From: UMGS1307 sp964523005
Lineage (GTDB): Bacteria > Bacillota > Clostridia > Oscillospirales > CAG-382
Assembly (NCBI GenBank): GCA_964523005.1
Contig: CAZFZL010000085.1
Location: forward strand, 1-6,441
Direction: 5' to 3'
DNA: 6,441 nucleotides
How positions within the stretch are numbered: the first letter of the stretch is position 1; each line of letters begins with the position of its first letter. Below the pieces are notes generated by a model. It saw only the letters and a program-made list of their open reading frames with translations. It was not told the origin of the DNA and made no database searches. Position numbers and translations under genes: made by a program. Shown here in pieces: positions 5,024-6,441 of this stretch.

Positions 5024-6313
5024 ATGAATTACGATGAAACCCTTGATTATATACGCTCGATAAGACCGCTCGGGACGAAGCCGGGGCTTGCACGTGTCAG
5101 CGCTTTGCTTGCGCTGGCGGGAAATCCGCAGAACGGACTGGTGAAATATGTCCATGTCACGGGAACAAACGGGAAGGGCAGCGTTTGCGCCTCTCTTGCA
5201 CACATACTTGCAAATAGCGGGTATAAAACAGGACTATATACATCGCCATATGTCGTTGATTTTACCGAGCAGATACAAATAAACGGGTTCGCTGTACCTC
5301 GCAGCGCACTCGCCCAAATCGTCACCGAACTAAAGACGCTTGCCGACACGCTGACGGATACACCCTCGGAATTTGAGCTGATTACAGCCGCTGCGTTTGT
5401 TTTTTTTGCCCGAGAGCAGTGCGATATTGCTGTAATTGAAGTTGGAATGGGAGGAGAGTCCGACGCGACGAACGTAATACGAAGCCCCGTACTGTCCGTT
5501 ATCACGTCGGTGGCGCTCGACCATACGGCGTATCTCGGCAGGACGATTCGTGAGATAACTCTCACAAAATCCGGCATAATAAAGGATTCGTGTCCGGTGC
5601 TTTTCGCAGGTGACGATGAACAGGCGCTTGAAATCGTACGCGATGTGGCGAAAAAGAACGACAGCGCCTTTTTCTCTCTTGACATTTCGGATATCCGCGA
5701 CGTTTCATATTCGCTCAACACAACGGTATTTTCATATAAAAACTTCGAAAATATAAACCTTTCGCTGCTCGGAAAATTTCAAGTGCGAAACGCCGCTGCC
5801 GTAATCGAATGCGTTGACATAATGCGCTCACGCGGTTGGAGTATCCCCGAATCCGCTCTACGAAAAGGGCTTGAAAAAGTAGTATGGAAAGCAAGATTTG
5901 AACTGTTTTCCACCGCTCCGTATATTATAATTGACGGTGGACATAATCCCCAGTGCGCGCAAGCCGTTTTTGACAGCATGCTCCTCTATTTCGGCAACAA
6001 AAAAGCAGTCTTGCTTACCGGAATGATGAAAGACAAGGACTGCAAAACCGTTGCTCATATACTTGCGCCGGCTGTCAAAGCCGTTTTTGCCGTGCGTCCC
6101 GATAATCCAAGAGCGATAGACCCTGACGAACTCGCAGAAATATATCGCAGCGAAAATATACCGTCCGCAGCATACGACGATATAGAAACAGGGGTAAGAA
6201 AAGCGTATGCGCAGGCTGTACTTACAGACAGTGTTCTGCTCGTGACCGGTTCGTTCTATATGTACGCCGACGTAGTCAATTCGCTGCGAAAGGTTTTATT
6301 TTCCGAAGCATAA
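5024..6313 (+). CDS. folC: Folylpolyglutamate synthase / dihydrofolate synthase
   Basis: FolC is a cytosolic Mur-ligase-family enzyme that adds glutamates to reduced folates with ATP, trapping them in the cell; many bacterial forms also make dihydrofolate from dihydropteroate. The 429 residues are full length. Visible motifs: the P-loop GTNGKGS (47-53), the loop TSPYVVDFTEQIQING (73-88), GMGGESDATN (141-150), LDH (165-167), the lysine of TKSGIIK (182) aligned with the carbamylated Mur-ligase lysine, GKFQVRNAAA (250-259), DGGHNP (304-309) of the C-terminal domain, and GSFYMYADV near the end. Where many FolC proteins have GGRLD this one has GGESD. ATG at 5024 is the only in-frame start, since an in-frame TGA lies at 5015-5017; its ribosome-binding site (GAAAG, 3 nt away) is weak, suggesting coupling to folT. 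Whether it retains dihydrofolate synthase activity cannot be read. Confidence 0.95.
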   Translation: MNYDETLDYIRSIRPLGTKPGLARVSALLALAGNPQNGLVKYVHVTGTNGKGSVCASLAHILANSGYKTGLYTSPYVVDFTEQIQINGFAVPRSALAQIVTELKTLADTLTDTPSEFELITAAAFVFFAREQCDIAVIEVGMGGESDATNVIRSPVLSVITSVALDHTAYLGRTIREITLTKSGIIKDSCPVLFAGDDEQALEIVRDVAKKNDSAFFSLDISDIRDVSYSLNTTVFSYKNFENINLSLLGKFQVRNAAAVIECVDIMRSRGWSIPESALRKGLEKVVWKARFELFSTAPYIIIDGGHNPQCAQAVFDSMLLYFGNKKAVLLTGMMKDKDCKTVAHILAPAVKAVFAVRPDNPRAIDPDELAEIYRSENIPSAAYDDIETGVRKAYAQAVLTDSVLLVTGSFYMYADVVNSLRKVLFSEA

Positions 6314-6397
6314 AAATGACGTTAAATAACATAAATTATCCATCACTTTAATGCGCTTATATAATAATAATGATATTTTTCAAGTCAAAATTTCCTG

Positions 6398-6409
6398 CGA
6401 AATATTTCG
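6398..6409. repeat. 12-bp perfect palindrome upstream of a -35 box
   Basis: CGAAATATTTCG reads the same on both strands and ends 9 nt before the TTGACA box. It could be an operator for the next gene. A palindrome of this length is expected about once by chance in a window of this size, so only its position makes it interesting. Confidence 0.3.
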
Positions 6410-6418
6410 AAAAAGGTG

Positions 6419-6424
6419 TTGACA
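6419..6424 (+). promoter_or_regulatory. Consensus -35 box of a promoter cut by the window edge
   Basis: TTGACA matches the sigma-A -35 consensus exactly. The 17 bases that follow reach the last base of the window, so a -10 at ideal spacing would start at the first base beyond it. It probably drives a plus-strand gene outside the window. Confidence 0.45.
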
Positions 6425-6441
6425 AAGCGAAGGTGATGTGA

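Larger units (their letters stand above)
6314..6441. other. AT-rich intergenic region after folC
   Basis: No gene with a ribosome-binding site is visible on either strand here; the longest start-to-stop frames are under 16 codons. No GC-rich stem with a U tract follows folC, so its terminator is either unconventional or absent. The region holds the palindrome at 6398-6409 and the TTGACA at 6419-6424, listed separately. Confidence 0.7.

Noticed and set aside
5047..5721. 224-codon open frame on the minus strand.
   Set aside because: It lies entirely antisense to folC, whose motifs are all conserved, has no recognisable domain, and reflects the codon bias of the real gene.
6361..6388. Minus-strand TTGACT-16 nt-TATTAT facing into the 3' end of folC.
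   Set aside because: The stretch is simple AT-rich repeat sequence where such matches arise easily, and no minus-strand gene follows except a 15-codon frame without a ribosome-binding site.
1..6441. Search for CRISPR arrays, insertion sequences, phage genes, toxin-antitoxin pairs, tRNA or rRNA.
   Set aside because: No repeated spacers, terminal inverted repeats with transposase, or RNA gene signatures were seen; the window is explained by sporulation and folate genes.

Overview
The window looks like chromosome of an endospore-forming member of the Clostridia. Sporulation genes fill the minus strand: both subunits of dipicolinate synthase, a SipL-type coat morphogenetic protein and a 26-residue SpoVM. 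A folate-uptake and retention operon led by a tetrahydrofolate (THF) riboswitch fills the plus strand. SipL is the clostridial coat-anchoring protein. SpoVFA/DpaA and SpoVFB/DpaB are absent from Clostridium cluster I as far as is known, so a different clostridial lineage is likelier; genus cannot be read from the sequence. There are no transposons, phage genes, CRISPR arrays, tRNAs or rRNAs.

Layout. (1) 1-868, plus: 3' part of a GHL10/DUF187 family glycosyl-hydrolase-like gene, start outside the window. (2) 883-4185, minus, read right to left: a 48-residue membrane protein of unknown function, spoVM, a sipL-like gene (two or more SPOCS/DUF3794 regions plus a C-terminal LysM), a clear intrinsic terminator, then dpaA and dpaB overlapping by 4 nt. 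(3) 4302-6313, plus: sigma-A-type promoter, THF riboswitch, RBS-sequestering hairpin, folT (ECF transporter S component) and folC (folylpolyglutamate synthase). (4) 6314-6441: AT-rich spacer with no gene, ending in a TTGACA box whose partner -10 would lie just past the edge.

How the genes fit together. SpoVM marks the curved forespore outer membrane and anchors SpoIVA; SipL binds SpoIVA and ties the coat to it; DpaAB makes dipicolinic acid for the spore core. All act in the mother cell, so 883-4185 is a compact mother-cell sporulation block. Back to back with it, FolT captures folate, FolC traps it as polyglutamates, and the riboswitch closes a feedback loop on THF.

Most worth a second look: the very short spoVM gene; the unknown small membrane gene 15 nt upstream of it; and a 17-bp hairpin between spoVM and sipL that covers the sipL ribosome-binding site and part of its start codon and is fully paired only in minus-strand RNA.
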